DNA from: CAZRIZ01 sp050950465
GTDB lineage: Bacteria; Patescibacteriota; Saccharimonadia; Saccharimonadales; Saccharimonadaceae
DNA length: 64,000 nt
Assembly: GCA_050950465.1 (NCBI GenBank)
Contig: JBMNHQ010000002.1
Location: 430,951-494,950, forward strand
Direction: 5' to 3'
Below, in pieces: positions 1-7,734 of the stretch (positions within the stretch are counted from its first letter, which is position 1; each line of letters begins with the position of its first letter). The position numbers and the translations under genes are program-made. A model generated the notes under the pieces. The model did not search any database and had not been told where the DNA came from. It was given only the letters and a program-made list of their open reading frames with translations.

Positions 1-113
1 CCAATTAAAGCTACGTCAAAATCTTTATTGCCTGTAGCTTTCTCAAAATCGTCAATTAGAAAATCGAACACTCGACCAGAACTAGCCAACATTCTACTTA
101 AATTTGAGCTCAT
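1..113 (-). CDS. Partial CDS, N-terminal 37 residues, unknown
   Basis: Only the first 37 codons lie in the window; the gene continues past base 1. The start ATG (113-111) overlaps the TGA stop of the upstream sugar-kinase gene in an ATGA junction. It is therefore translationally coupled to the sugar-phosphate operon. The visible part (MSSNLSRMLASSGRVFDFLI and onward) does not identify a family. From position alone a sugar-phosphate enzyme is plausible, but nothing in the sequence proves it. Confidence 0.6.
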   Translation of the reverse strand, partial: MSSNLSRMLASSGRVFDFLIDDFEKATGNKDFDVALI

Positions 114-1081
114 CGGAGTGACCTTTCACGAACCGACAACGGGCTAAGCTCGGCCTTAAAGTCTAATGCACCAGTCGAACCACCTAACTTACCAATAACC
201 GATGCAGCATTAGCGCTACCATAATTAATAGCCGAGCTAATATCATTAACTTGAATATATTTAGCTAGAAAGCCGGCGCCAAAGGCATCGCCAACGCCAT
301 TTCGATCAACTGGCGAAACTTTTTGGTAAACACCAGCCCGCCAAACCGACGACCCATCCGATACAATCACGCCGTCTTCAGCATCAGTCACAACAGCGAT
401 TTCAATGAGGTTAGAGAGTTTCTCAATCGAGCCATCTAGCGTATCGTCCTTAGTAATCATCTCAGCTTCTTCACGATCAACTAGCAAAATTGACACATCT
501 TCAAACAGTCCCCAGCATTTATCTAGATTAGCCAGCTCGGCTTCTCCGGGGTTAAATAGAATTTTCCGCCCAGCATTGCGCAAAAGTCGAAATAGTTCAT
601 CAAGGAAAACAAAATCTCCACCGGCAGTTGCTACGTAAGCCCATATAAAATCTTGGTCAAAGAAGTTCACTTGCTTAAGGTCAAAATCAGACCAATTTGG
701 CAGATAACTAATAATAGACTGACGACTATTGCCTCGATCATACAAGCGAAAATTACAAGCTGTTGAAAAACTTGATGAAGCCTGTATCCAACTAGTATTA
801 ACGCTACTCTCATCTAAATCTTTCATGATTTGGTTAGCTATTCCGTCTTGACCAATCGGCGCTATAACCGATACTGTGAACCCCCATCTCGCCAGTGACA
901 GAGCTACATTGCCAGCTGTTCCACCTGTAAAATGGTGAATCTCATTGGCGGTTAGATTATCGCCAACTTTAATTTGATTGTACGAGACGCCATCGGCATC
1001 ATTCGTTAAAGACAGGCCTTTAATTTGCGACAAATAAATGTCTTGCGCCAGACCACCAACTACTAAAACATTTCTTGGCAT
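110..1081 (-). CDS. PfkB/ribokinase-family carbohydrate kinase
   Basis: This is an ATP-dependent sugar or nucleoside kinase of the PfkB family; the substrate cannot be read from sequence. Residues 51-60 (FTGGTAGNVA) match the N-terminal sugar-binding signature. Residues 258-271 hold the second PfkB signature with the anion hole and catalytic Asp (NGVGDAFGAGF). Length (323 aa) is normal. It starts directly after the stop of the epimerase gene (1082) and overlaps the next gene by ATGA, so it sits inside the GAPDH-RpiB-Rpe operon. A role in phosphorylating a pentose or related sugar feeding that route is inference. Kinase family certain, substrate unknown. Confidence 0.9.
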   Translation of the reverse strand: MPRNVLVVGGLAQDIYLSQIKGLSLTNDADGVSYNQIKVGDNLTANEIHHFTGGTAGNVALSLARWGFTVSVIAPIGQDGIANQIMKDLDESSVNTSWIQASSSFSTACNFRLYDRGNSRQSIISYLPNWSDFDLKQVNFFDQDFIWAYVATAGGDFVFLDELFRLLRNAGRKILFNPGEAELANLDKCWGLFEDVSILLVDREEAEMITKDDTLDGSIEKLSNLIEIAVVTDAEDGVIVSDGSSVWRAGVYQKVSPVDRNGVGDAFGAGFLAKYIQVNDISSAINYGSANAASVIGKLGGSTGALDFKAELSPLSVRERSLR

Positions 1082-1732
1082 TTAAACCACACTTGTCTTG
1101 GCAATCTGTGCCTTTAGTTCTTCAAATACAGCCTGAGGGTCATTGGCATACGCTAAGGCGCTACCAACGTTTATAATATCTACTCCCGAGCGAGAAATCG
1201 AAAAGATATTATTGACATTAGCGCCACCATCCCAACCAATTTCTACATCGGGATTGATTTTACGAATTAATCGCACTTTTTCGCGCTGCAACAAACTGAC
1301 CGCACCACCCATCTTGCCAAGTTCACCAGCAAAAATCATAACATGATCAGCTTCCTTAATTAGCTCAGCAACATTGTTCGGCACAGTCGGACGCATCAAC
1401 GCCACTCCAGCCTTGATGCCCGATTCTCGAAGTTGACCAAGGATTGGTAACAAATCCTCTTGCACTTCGGCATGAAAAATTACTAAATGAGGCTTCATGC
1501 GTGCCAAGGTTTTAATATAAAAACTTGGCTGCTCTACCATCATATGGATATCTACCACCCAATCTTTCGGCCAAAAGACCTGATCAAGCTTAATAGTTTT
1601 GCTGGTAGCAAATTGACCATCGGTAATATCAATCTGGGCATGCTTTGTAAAGCTATCAATTTGCTTAATTGCGGATTCGTAGTTTTTCATATTATCGACT
1701 AGAATAGTCGGTACAATTTTTGATGCTGCCAT
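1082..1732 (-). CDS. rpe: Ribulose-phosphate 3-epimerase family protein
   Basis: This is a TIM-barrel enzyme that interconverts ribulose-5-phosphate and xylulose-5-phosphate. Matching motifs are IDITDG (34-39 region), DIHMMV (61-66) and GWDGG (166-170), the last carrying the phosphate-side Asp. One canonical metal-ligand His (HVDVMDG in typical Rpe) is Gln34 here, while Asp35-like, His63 and Asp168-like ligands remain. The enzyme is therefore slightly divergent and could act on another pentulose phosphate. Length 216 aa is normal. The ATG overlaps the RpiB stop by one base, and the kinase gene follows with no gap, indicating a coupled operon. Confidence 0.85.
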   Translation of the reverse strand: MAASKIVPTILVDNMKNYESAIKQIDSFTKHAQIDITDGQFATSKTIKLDQVFWPKDWVVDIHMMVEQPSFYIKTLARMKPHLVIFHAEVQEDLLPILGQLRESGIKAGVALMRPTVPNNVAELIKEADHVMIFAGELGKMGGAVSLLQREKVRLIRKINPDVEIGWDGGANVNNIFSISRSGVDIINVGSALAYANDPQAVFEELKAQIAKTSVV

Positions 1733-2187
1733 TAGTTAAACTCATCTATCTGCGCATTGCGACGCTTATATCTTACCGCTCCTGAAAAAGGAGTCTCCAA
1801 AAAAGTTTGTACAATATCTTGCCAAATCTCTGGTCGACCAGTTAGAAATTTCCCTGGCAGGCAGCAAATGTTGGCATCATTGTCATTACGTGTCACACGA
1901 GCCTCGTGAGCATCCCATAAAACACTAGCTCGAATACCACGAAAACGATTGGCTGCCATACACATACCCTGACCACCGCCGCAAATTAGAACTGCCTTGG
2001 CGTTAGGGTTCAACAAAACTTGCGTTGCGGCCGCAGCAGCGAACTCTGGAAAGTCGTCGTTTGGATCAAGTACTTTATTACCAACATCTCTCACCTGATA
2101 GCCCAACTTTTTTAAAAATTTAATTAAGTCGGTTTTAAGTACGAAACCGTTGTGATCATAGCCGACATAGACTGTGTCTTTCTTCAT
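1732..2187 (-). CDS. rpiB: Ribose-5-phosphate isomerase B
   Basis: RpiB/LacAB-family isomerase converting ribose-5-phosphate and ribulose-5-phosphate. Residues 11-14 (DHNG) give the phosphate/substrate-binding DHxG. Cys69 in ICGGGQGM is at the position of the catalytic Cys of RpiB, and RNDNDAN (100-106) matches the conserved (H/R)NDAN segment. At 151 aa it has the normal size. An AGGGG ribosome binding site lies just before the ATG. It lies 7 bases after the GAPDH gene and overlaps the epimerase start, so the three enzymes are probably made together as a pentose-phosphate/triose module. Confidence 0.93.
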   Translation of the reverse strand: MKKDTVYVGYDHNGFVLKTDLIKFLKKLGYQVRDVGNKVLDPNDDFPEFAAAAATQVLLNPNAKAVLICGGGQGMCMAANRFRGIRASVLWDAHEARVTRNDNDANICCLPGKFLTGRPEIWQDIVQTFLETPFSGAVRYKRRNAQIDEFN

Positions 2188-2194
2188 ACTACCC

Positions 2195-3211
2195 CTATTT
2201 TATTAACTTACCTACCTCTGTAGCTAACTCAACTAGACGATTAGAATAACCCCATTCGTTATCATACCAAGCTACTACCTTTAGCATATCACCATCTACT
2301 ACAGCCGTCGAAGGTAAGTCAACAATCGCACTAGCCGGATGGCCAATATAGTCAGACGACACCAGCTCTTCCTCTGATATCGCTAAAATACCCTGATAAA
2401 ACGGATCTTTAGCGGCAGTTTTCAAAGCTTTATTAACTTCTTCAACTGTGACATTGCGCTTTAAAACAAACGTTAAGTCACTGAGAGAAACACATGGTAC
2501 GGGCACACGAACACTCATGCCACCAAAGACTAGACCGAGTGGTGGCAATACTTCTGCCACAGCTTTCGAAGCGCCAGTAGTAGTAGGAATGATGTTCTCA
2601 GCAGCCGAACGCGCTGTGCGTAGATCTTTAGCCGGTGAATCAAGTAGTGCCTGCGAAGTTGTATAGGCATGAATCGTCGTCATCATACCCTTTCTAATGC
2701 CAAAAACCTCATCAATTACTGACATAACTGGCGCAATACAATTAGTTGTACAACTGGCGCACGAAACTACATGATCGTCAGCGGTTAATTCACGCTCATT
2801 GACGCCCAAAACTATAGTTTTGACTTCACCGTCCTTAGCAGGAGCAGAAATTACCACTTTTTTAGCACCACCCCGAGAGATATGTTTGCGCGCATCTTTT
2901 ACTTTAGTGTAGCGACCGGTACATTCTAACACCACATCAACACCGTATTTCTTCCAATCCAGTTTTTCTATGTCTGGCTCAGCCGTCATGGCAATTTTTT
3001 GGCCACCAACCAGCATATAACCATCCTTGGTTTCAACTTTGGCATCATAAGTACCATAGGTTGAATCATGCCTTAAGAGATGTGCTAAAGTCACGTCATC
3101 AGTCAAGTCATTAATCGCCACCACTTCCATATCTGGACGGCCAAAAGCAATTTTAAAAGCGTTACGACCAATTCGGCCGAAACCATTGATCCCAATTTTG
3201 ATTTTTCGCAT
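2195..3211 (-). CDS. gap: Glyceraldehyde-3-phosphate dehydrogenase, type I
   Basis: NAD-dependent GAPDH of lower glycolysis, forming 1,3-bisphosphoglycerate. The Rossmann motif INGFGRIGR occupies 8-16. Asp35 at the end of strand 2 favours NAD over NADP. The active-site SCASCTTNC (150-158) contains catalytic Cys154, and the paired His is in TTIHAYT. Length 338 aa is typical. The gene is first in a minus-strand operon with rpiB, rpe and a sugar kinase. A near-consensus promoter lies 34 bases upstream and a GGGGAGG site precedes the ATG. pgk, tpiA and pyk are in a separate run at 49-53 kb. Confidence 0.97.
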   Translation of the reverse strand: MRKIKIGINGFGRIGRNAFKIAFGRPDMEVVAINDLTDDVTLAHLLRHDSTYGTYDAKVETKDGYMLVGGQKIAMTAEPDIEKLDWKKYGVDVVLECTGRYTKVKDARKHISRGGAKKVVISAPAKDGEVKTIVLGVNERELTADDHVVSCASCTTNCIAPVMSVIDEVFGIRKGMMTTIHAYTTSQALLDSPAKDLRTARSAAENIIPTTTGASKAVAEVLPPLGLVFGGMSVRVPVPCVSLSDLTFVLKRNVTVEEVNKALKTAAKDPFYQGILAISEEELVSSDYIGHPASAIVDLPSTAVVDGDMLKVVAWYDNEWGYSNRLVELATEVGKLIK

Positions 3212-3244
3212 AACCTCCCCTAATTAAACATTAGCATTTACTTT

Positions 3245-3273
3245 ATGATAACAAATCGCCCTGTTAATTTCAA
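3245..3273 (-). promoter_or_regulatory. Promoter of the gap-rpiB-rpe operon
   Basis: On the minus strand TTGAAA (3273-3268) and TATCAT (3250-3245) are separated by exactly 17 bases. The predicted start of transcription is about 27 bases before the gap ATG, leaving room for the visible GGGGAGG site. Confidence 0.6.
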
Positions 3274-3288
3274 TTAAAAACCAGTAAA

Positions 3289-4836
3289 ATGAACCACATG
3301 AAAACCAGTGATCTAGTAGCCAAGGTTCGACCGATTTACTCTAACCAAGACGTTGAGCTGGTTAAGCGCGCTGCTGAATTAGCTACTAAAGCCCATCACG
3401 GACAAAAACGCGACAGTGGCAAACCCTATGTTGATCACCCTCTAAACGTAGCGAGCCTATTGGTTGATTGGGGTATGGACTTAGATTCAGTTTTGGCCGG
3501 AATCTTACACGATATTATTGAAGATACTGATACCGATTTGACCACCGTTCGCCGAGAGTTTGGCAACAACGTAGCACAATTAGTTGATGGCTTAACTAAA
3601 GTAGGACATGCTCGTTCTGGTATGAAACATTTGGGAGAATATAAGCCAGAAACTACTGATAACTTAGCTAAACTACTAATCGCTACTGCGAGCGATATTC
3701 GTGTCATTATAGTCAAGCTAGCTGATAGACTACATAACTTAACTGAACTGCAGTATAAATCCCCCGCTAAGCAGCAAAAAATTGCCCGTGAATCACTTGA
3801 TGTCTTTGGTCCGATGGCCGATCAAATCGGTATGGGACAGGTGCGAACTAAAATTGAAGATTTAGCATTTAGCTATCTCGACCCCAAGCGTTATAAGTTC
3901 TTACAAAACCTGACTCGTAAAAACCTTAGTCGCTCCACACGAAAGCTCGGTAAAATTAAACTAGAAGTTGACAAGGCTCTCAAAAAAAACAAGCTTAAGT
4001 TTGAAATCAACGGGCGCATCAAGAGTATTTATTCGCTTCACAAGAAAATGGTCCGTAAGGATGAGAACATCGATGATATTCATGATCTAATTGCACTACG
4101 AATCTTGGTTGATAACAAAGAGGATTGCTATCGAGTTTTAGGTATTTTGCACACACTTTATCAACCACTTTTAAACCGCATCAAGGACTATATCGCCGCA
4201 CCTAAAGCTAACGGCTATCAAAGCCTTCACACTACAGTTATTACACCCCATAAACAGATTGTGGAGTTTCAAATTCGCACTTATGAGATGCATAATTTTG
4301 CTGAACATGGGTTGGCAGCCAGTTTTCACTATAATAATCAGAAATTAACAAAAAATTACACGCGCAATAAAGGAGTTAGTCGCCTACCAGATAATTTACA
4401 GTGGATTACTGAACTACAGGAAGTTGCTGCTAGATTAAAAGATGACCCCGAGAATATTGACTCAGATCAATTGGCAATTGATCTGTTCAAAGACCGAATT
4501 TTCGTTTATTCTCCCAAGGGTGATATTTTTAATCTACCAGATAATGCCATGCCACTGGACTTTGCTTACGCAGTGCACAGCAACATCGCTGGACGGGCTA
4601 CTGGTTTTCGTATAAATAACAAGATTGCACCTTTTAGTCAACGCCTAATGAACGGTGATGTTGTAGAAGTCATCACTAGTAAGACAGTCAAGCCTAAATC
4701 GGACTGGCTAGATTTAGTCGTCACTTCACGCGCTAAGCAAAAGCTACGTGCTCAGCTTAAAAAAGCCGGTATTGCTGTAAAATCGCAGTCAAAATCAGTT
4801 AAAAAAGTCAAACAACAACTTTCTGGCAAAAATTAA
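3289..4836 (+). CDS. rel: RelA/SpoT-family (p)ppGpp synthetase/hydrolase
   Basis: Stringent-response enzyme making and degrading (p)ppGpp. The N-terminal HD hydrolase domain has HHGQKR (36-41), His74-Asp75 in ILHDIIEDT and Asp146 in KLADRLHN, so hydrolase looks intact. The synthetase domain begins near DIHDLIALRIL (about 263). A TGS domain covers about 400-465 (DRIFVYSPKGDIFNLP). At 515 aa it lacks the C-terminal ACT/RRM and zinc-finger regions of long Rel (about 730 aa). It has no clear ribosome binding site; a second ATG is three codons in. It is divergent from gap across 77 bases. A diverged copy of its 3' end reappears at 5630-5707. Confidence 0.95.
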   Translation: MNHMKTSDLVAKVRPIYSNQDVELVKRAAELATKAHHGQKRDSGKPYVDHPLNVASLLVDWGMDLDSVLAGILHDIIEDTDTDLTTVRREFGNNVAQLVDGLTKVGHARSGMKHLGEYKPETTDNLAKLLIATASDIRVIIVKLADRLHNLTELQYKSPAKQQKIARESLDVFGPMADQIGMGQVRTKIEDLAFSYLDPKRYKFLQNLTRKNLSRSTRKLGKIKLEVDKALKKNKLKFEINGRIKSIYSLHKKMVRKDENIDDIHDLIALRILVDNKEDCYRVLGILHTLYQPLLNRIKDYIAAPKANGYQSLHTTVITPHKQIVEFQIRTYEMHNFAEHGLAASFHYNNQKLTKNYTRNKGVSRLPDNLQWITELQEVAARLKDDPENIDSDQLAIDLFKDRIFVYSPKGDIFNLPDNAMPLDFAYAVHSNIAGRATGFRINNKIAPFSQRLMNGDVVEVITSKTVKPKSDWLDLVVTSRAKQKLRAQLKKAGIAVKSQSKSVKKVKQQLSGKN

Positions 4837-4929
4837 TATACCAATTATGTATTATTATAAAAAAAGAACTAATGATAAGACGCCAAGTTTGCTTAGCCTA
4901 AATTAGTAAAATAGGAGACAAGAACTAAA

Positions 4930-5589
4930 ATGAAAAAAAGCTTAACTAGAAAAATCGTTATTCTTATTGTGTTATTTATTTCATTAGCCACCTTAATTTA
5001 TTTCAAACAAAAAGACGGTAATTTTACGACAAACTTAAAAAACGAATCAGGTAGAGGAAATAAAAACAGTACTAATATTATCCACCATCCTTCCGAAGAA
5101 GAGATTAAGCCATTCACAGGTGATATTTATATTAATGGAGAAGCAGTCCCATCAAGCAAAGAAGTGATTGTAATGTTCCAGGGCAGCCATTACCTTAGCA
5201 AAAAAGCTATAAATAAGTACGTGTCTGAATCGTTTATTAGCAAAAAAGATAATTTGTGGCTATTTCGCAAGAACAGATACAATGGGTCATTAATTCAATC
5301 TGGAGAAGATTATTATTTCCCATTGGAAGAGATTGATTTATATATCCGTGCAAACAGTCACCACCTTGTCAATGGCGTTCTATATCTTGACACATCTTTG
5401 CCATCTAGATTGAATTATGACGGCTCCGCTTATCATATATCTAAAAATAAAACAAAAAACCCTTCGGGAAAATATGCCGACTTAACAGCGGATGGTAGAG
5501 AAATCTGGAGAGACAGAGATGTACTGTGGGTTTTAGACGATTCGGGTGACTACACCATGTTTACGCTTCCGTCAATTACACTTGACTAA
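4930..5589 (+). CDS. Membrane-anchored protein of unknown function
   Basis: No family recognised. Residues 7-24 form one hydrophobic segment after a short Lys/Arg-rich N terminus, as in a signal anchor with the C terminus outside. A polar linker (about 27-60) is followed by a soluble region starting FTGDIYINGEAVP. Aromatic and Asp/Asn residues are frequent near the C terminus (DVLWVLDDSGDYTMF). There is an AGGAGA site about 10 bases upstream. The gene lies between the true end of relA and a degenerate second copy of that end, which suggests it came in by insertion or duplication. Function unknown. Confidence 0.75.
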   Translation: MKKSLTRKIVILIVLFISLATLIYFKQKDGNFTTNLKNESGRGNKNSTNIIHHPSEEEIKPFTGDIYINGEAVPSSKEVIVMFQGSHYLSKKAINKYVSESFISKKDNLWLFRKNRYNGSLIQSGEDYYFPLEEIDLYIRANSHHLVNGVLYLDTSLPSRLNYDGSAYHISKNKTKNPSGKYADLTADGREIWRDRDVLWVLDDSGDYTMFTLPSITLD

Positions 5590-5629
5590 TAAAGAATCAA
5601 CGGTAATTGTAGCCTGGTATAGTGTCATA

Positions 5630-5707
5630 AAACTCCGTGCTCAGCTTAAAAAAGCTGGTATCGTCGTCAAATCTCGACCAAAATCAAACAAAAAACCCAA
5701 AAAATAG
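5630..5707 (+). pseudogene. Duplicated, diverged 3' tail of relA
   Basis: This stretch encodes KLRAQLKKAGIVVKS and then a Lys-rich tail to a TAG stop. It matches the last part of the RelA protein (KLRAQLKKAGIAVKS) in the same order and with similar DNA. There is no start codon or upstream domain in place. It is seen directly as a second copy of 4737-4836, separated from it by the 219-aa membrane-protein gene. It is best explained as a remnant left by an insertion or tandem duplication. Confidence 0.75.
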
Positions 5708-5717
5708 CTCTAAATAC

Positions 5718-5746
5718 TTGACTTTTTATGCAGCTTATGCTATAAT
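5718..5746 (+). promoter_or_regulatory. Consensus-like promoter of the 130-aa orphan gene
   Basis: TTGACT (5718-5723) and TATAAT (5741-5746) are spaced by 17 bases. The predicted leader of about 40 bases ends in AAAGGAGGG before the ATG at 5793. Confidence 0.7.
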
Positions 5747-5792
5747 TTAAATATCATCTTGGTTTAACAAAAAAACAAAGGAGGGCAACAAG

Positions 5793-6185
5793 ATGAAGAA
5801 GTTTGCGGGAATGCTAACAACACAAGAAAGAGTTGTTGTAGGAGAATCGATCCACGGCTACGGGATCTTCGGTGGCCGGATGCTACTGACGTACACATCA
5901 GTTGTGCAACGCATCACCCCTCTGGAGAGCCTTGACAACGTGTTCAAGGTAGAAACTATGAACAGTATATATATTGTTCACAAAGACGTCCCCAAGCGCC
6001 TCCGCTATAACGGCGGGACGCAGTCATTACCACAGGCAGGCTGCACCGACCCGTCCGACCTGGTTATCGGGGACACGTATAAGGTTAGTCATGAAGAAGT
6101 TCATGACTGCTACACCAACGTGTACCTGGTAGGCCATGAAGGCTGCTACAACAGCCTCTGGTTCGACGAGGTACTACATCCATAG
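5793..6185 (+). CDS. Orphan small protein, unknown function
   Basis: A 130-aa soluble protein with no recognisable family, no signal peptide and no membrane segment. It is a complete transcription unit: near-consensus promoter, AAAGGAGGG site 8 bases from the ATG, and a strong intrinsic terminator right after the stop. Three of its four Cys lie in the C-terminal half (GCTDP, HDCYTN, EGCYNS). Codon use is visibly richer in G and C at third positions than that of its neighbours, which hints at separate origin or high expression. It resembles in layout the insulated orphans at 11.9, 12.3 and 25.3 kb, but not in sequence. Confidence 0.75.
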   Translation: MKKFAGMLTTQERVVVGESIHGYGIFGGRMLLTYTSVVQRITPLESLDNVFKVETMNSIYIVHKDVPKRLRYNGGTQSLPQAGCTDPSDLVIGDTYKVSHEEVHDCYTNVYLVGHEGCYNSLWFDEVLHP

Positions 6186-6197
6186 ACCGCAACACTC

Positions 6198-6230
6198 ATG
6201 CCCCGCATCTGCGGGGCTTAACTTTTTTTG
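6198..6230 (+). terminator. Intrinsic terminator
   Basis: GCCCCGC and GCGGGGC arms with a short loop are followed by an AACTTTTTTT tract, immediately downstream of the 130-aa orphan gene. Confidence 0.85.
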
Positions 6231-6313
6231 CTTTTTCTAGGGAAGTCGACTTCCCTAGATTTTCGGTATAATATTACTTAAACTGGGGCGCATAAGGAGA
6301 GGAATAATAAAAT

Positions 6314-7024
6314 ATGTCATACGAAAGTGAAATTCATCAGGCGCAAACCAAGATTTTGCGAGAATTGTTGTTTCTACCAGCCACTAACTTTGCTAATTTA
6401 CAAAGGGTGACTGGACTCGAGAGCGACCACGCTAAATTTCACATCAAACGACTGGTTGAGATTGGCTACATCGATAAAACCAAATCGGGTAAATATCAAC
6501 TAACTATCAAAGGCAAAGAGTATGCCAACAAACTCGACACCGACGCTGGGGTGATAGAGAGGCAGCCAAAGGTCGCTGTCATGCTGATAGTCGAGAAAGA
6601 AATCAAGGGCGAAAAACATTATCTAATTCAACAGCGGCACAAACACCCCTTTTTCGGCTTTTGTGGCGCCCCTACTGGTAAAGTTCGCTGGGGCGAGTCA
6701 ATTCCCGCCACCGCCAGTCGAGAGCTAACGGAAGAAACTGGGCTAAAAGGTGTGTTTGAACATCGTGGTGTTTTTCACGAACGCGTTATGCACGAAAAAA
6801 CTCATGAAATCATTGAAGATAAGATTTTTCACTTAATGTTCTGCGACAAAATCACTGGCAAATTAGTTGAAGAATATGAAGGTGGTACTAATAGTTGGCG
6901 AACGCTAGATGATATCATCACTAATGAAAAAACTTATAAAAGTTTTGAGCTTGAAATGAATATGGCCATAAAAGGGGTCCCTTTTTACGAACTACTTCAT
7001 AGCTATAGCGAAGAAGAGTTCTAA
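6314..7024 (+). CDS. Winged-helix plus Nudix hydrolase-domain protein
   Basis: Two-domain protein of 236 aa. Residues about 5-80 resemble a MarR/ArsR-like winged helix (helix pairs around LQRVTGLESDHAKFHIKRL and a wing KSGKYQLTIKG). Residues about 88-225 are a Nudix domain. The Nudix box GKVRWGES to RELTEETG gives the G-x5-E and REx2EE residues needed for metal-dependent pyrophosphate cleavage. Proteins of this layout are either nucleotide-sensing regulators (NrtR-like, with domains in the other order) or hydrolases. An intact Nudix box favours catalytic activity. The substrate is unknown. It stands alone, after a terminator. Confidence 0.85.
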   Translation: MSYESEIHQAQTKILRELLFLPATNFANLQRVTGLESDHAKFHIKRLVEIGYIDKTKSGKYQLTIKGKEYANKLDTDAGVIERQPKVAVMLIVEKEIKGEKHYLIQQRHKHPFFGFCGAPTGKVRWGESIPATASRELTEETGLKGVFEHRGVFHERVMHEKTHEIIEDKIFHLMFCDKITGKLVEEYEGGTNSWRTLDDIITNEKTYKSFELEMNMAIKGVPFYELLHSYSEEEF

Positions 7025-7103
7025 GATCGCAAAACAAACCCTGGATCACTACAGCAGAATACTTCGCATCTGCTGGGTAAAAGTCCGAAACAACAACAAA
7101 TTC

Positions 7104-7160
7104 GTCACTCTGAACTTGATTCAGAGTCCATGGATTCTGGATCGAGTCCAGAATGACAAG
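7104..7160. repeat. REP-like double-hairpin element
   Basis: Two adjacent short palindromes: CTCTGAA-cttga-TTCAGAG (7108-7126) and ATTCTGG-7 nt-CCAGAAT (7134-7154). They lie between convergent genes, flanked by GTCACTCTGA- and CCAGAATGAC-type ends. The form matches dispersed intergenic palindromic repeats seen in many bacteria. No second copy was noticed in this window. It could also serve as a transcription barrier between the convergent genes. Confidence 0.6.
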
Positions 7161-7197
7161 GTTTAATTTTGGCTCTTATCTTAAATTATTTATCTTA

Positions 7198-7725
7198 TTA
7201 ATCTTGCCAGCGGGCGATGGCGTCTTTGATAACTTTTTTCGCTTCTTCGACACCTTCAAACGCCTCGACCTTGGTTGAGCCAGGTTTCTTTAAATCTTTA
7301 TAATGATTGAAGTGGAATTCTAATTGCTTAATTAATTGTTTTGGCACGTCTTTCAGAGTTTGCATACGGTCACCAGTTTGACGATCGTCGGCCGGGACGG
7401 CAATAATCTTATCGTCAACTTCACCATCATCAACAAACTTCATCACACCCAAGACTTTAGCCTCAACCACTAAGCCAGTCGTTAGTGGCTCCTCAGTGAT
7501 TAAAAGCACATCAAGCTCGTCACCATCTTCGTCAAGCGTCTGTGGAATAAAACCATAATTAGTTGGTTTGGCAAAAATCTTCGGTTCAATCCGATCGAGT
7601 TTCAGGACACCGACCTTACGATCCCATTCGATTTTCTGATTAGAGCCCATTGGGATTTCCACCACCACATTAACAATGCTGTCTTTATAGTCACCAGCAT
7701 CAAGAATTTTATTATAGTCTGCCAT
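7198..7725 (-). CDS. ppa: Inorganic pyrophosphatase, family I
   Basis: Soluble pyrophosphatase that hydrolyses PPi to two phosphates and drives biosynthesis. The signature DEDGDELDVL (about 65-74) carries the Asp residues that bind the metal ions. YGFIP just before it and the later VDDGEVDDKII segment are also typical. Length 175 aa is normal for family I. AAGGAGAG precedes the ATG. It follows trxB by 9 bases on the same strand, as last gene of an FKBP-TrxB-Ppa operon. Confidence 0.96.
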   Translation of the reverse strand: MADYNKILDAGDYKDSIVNVVVEIPMGSNQKIEWDRKVGVLKLDRIEPKIFAKPTNYGFIPQTLDEDGDELDVLLITEEPLTTGLVVEAKVLGVMKFVDDGEVDDKIIAVPADDRQTGDRMQTLKDVPKQLIKQLEFHFNHYKDLKKPGSTKVEAFEGVEEAKKVIKDAIARWQD

Positions 7726-7734
7726 ATCTCTCCT

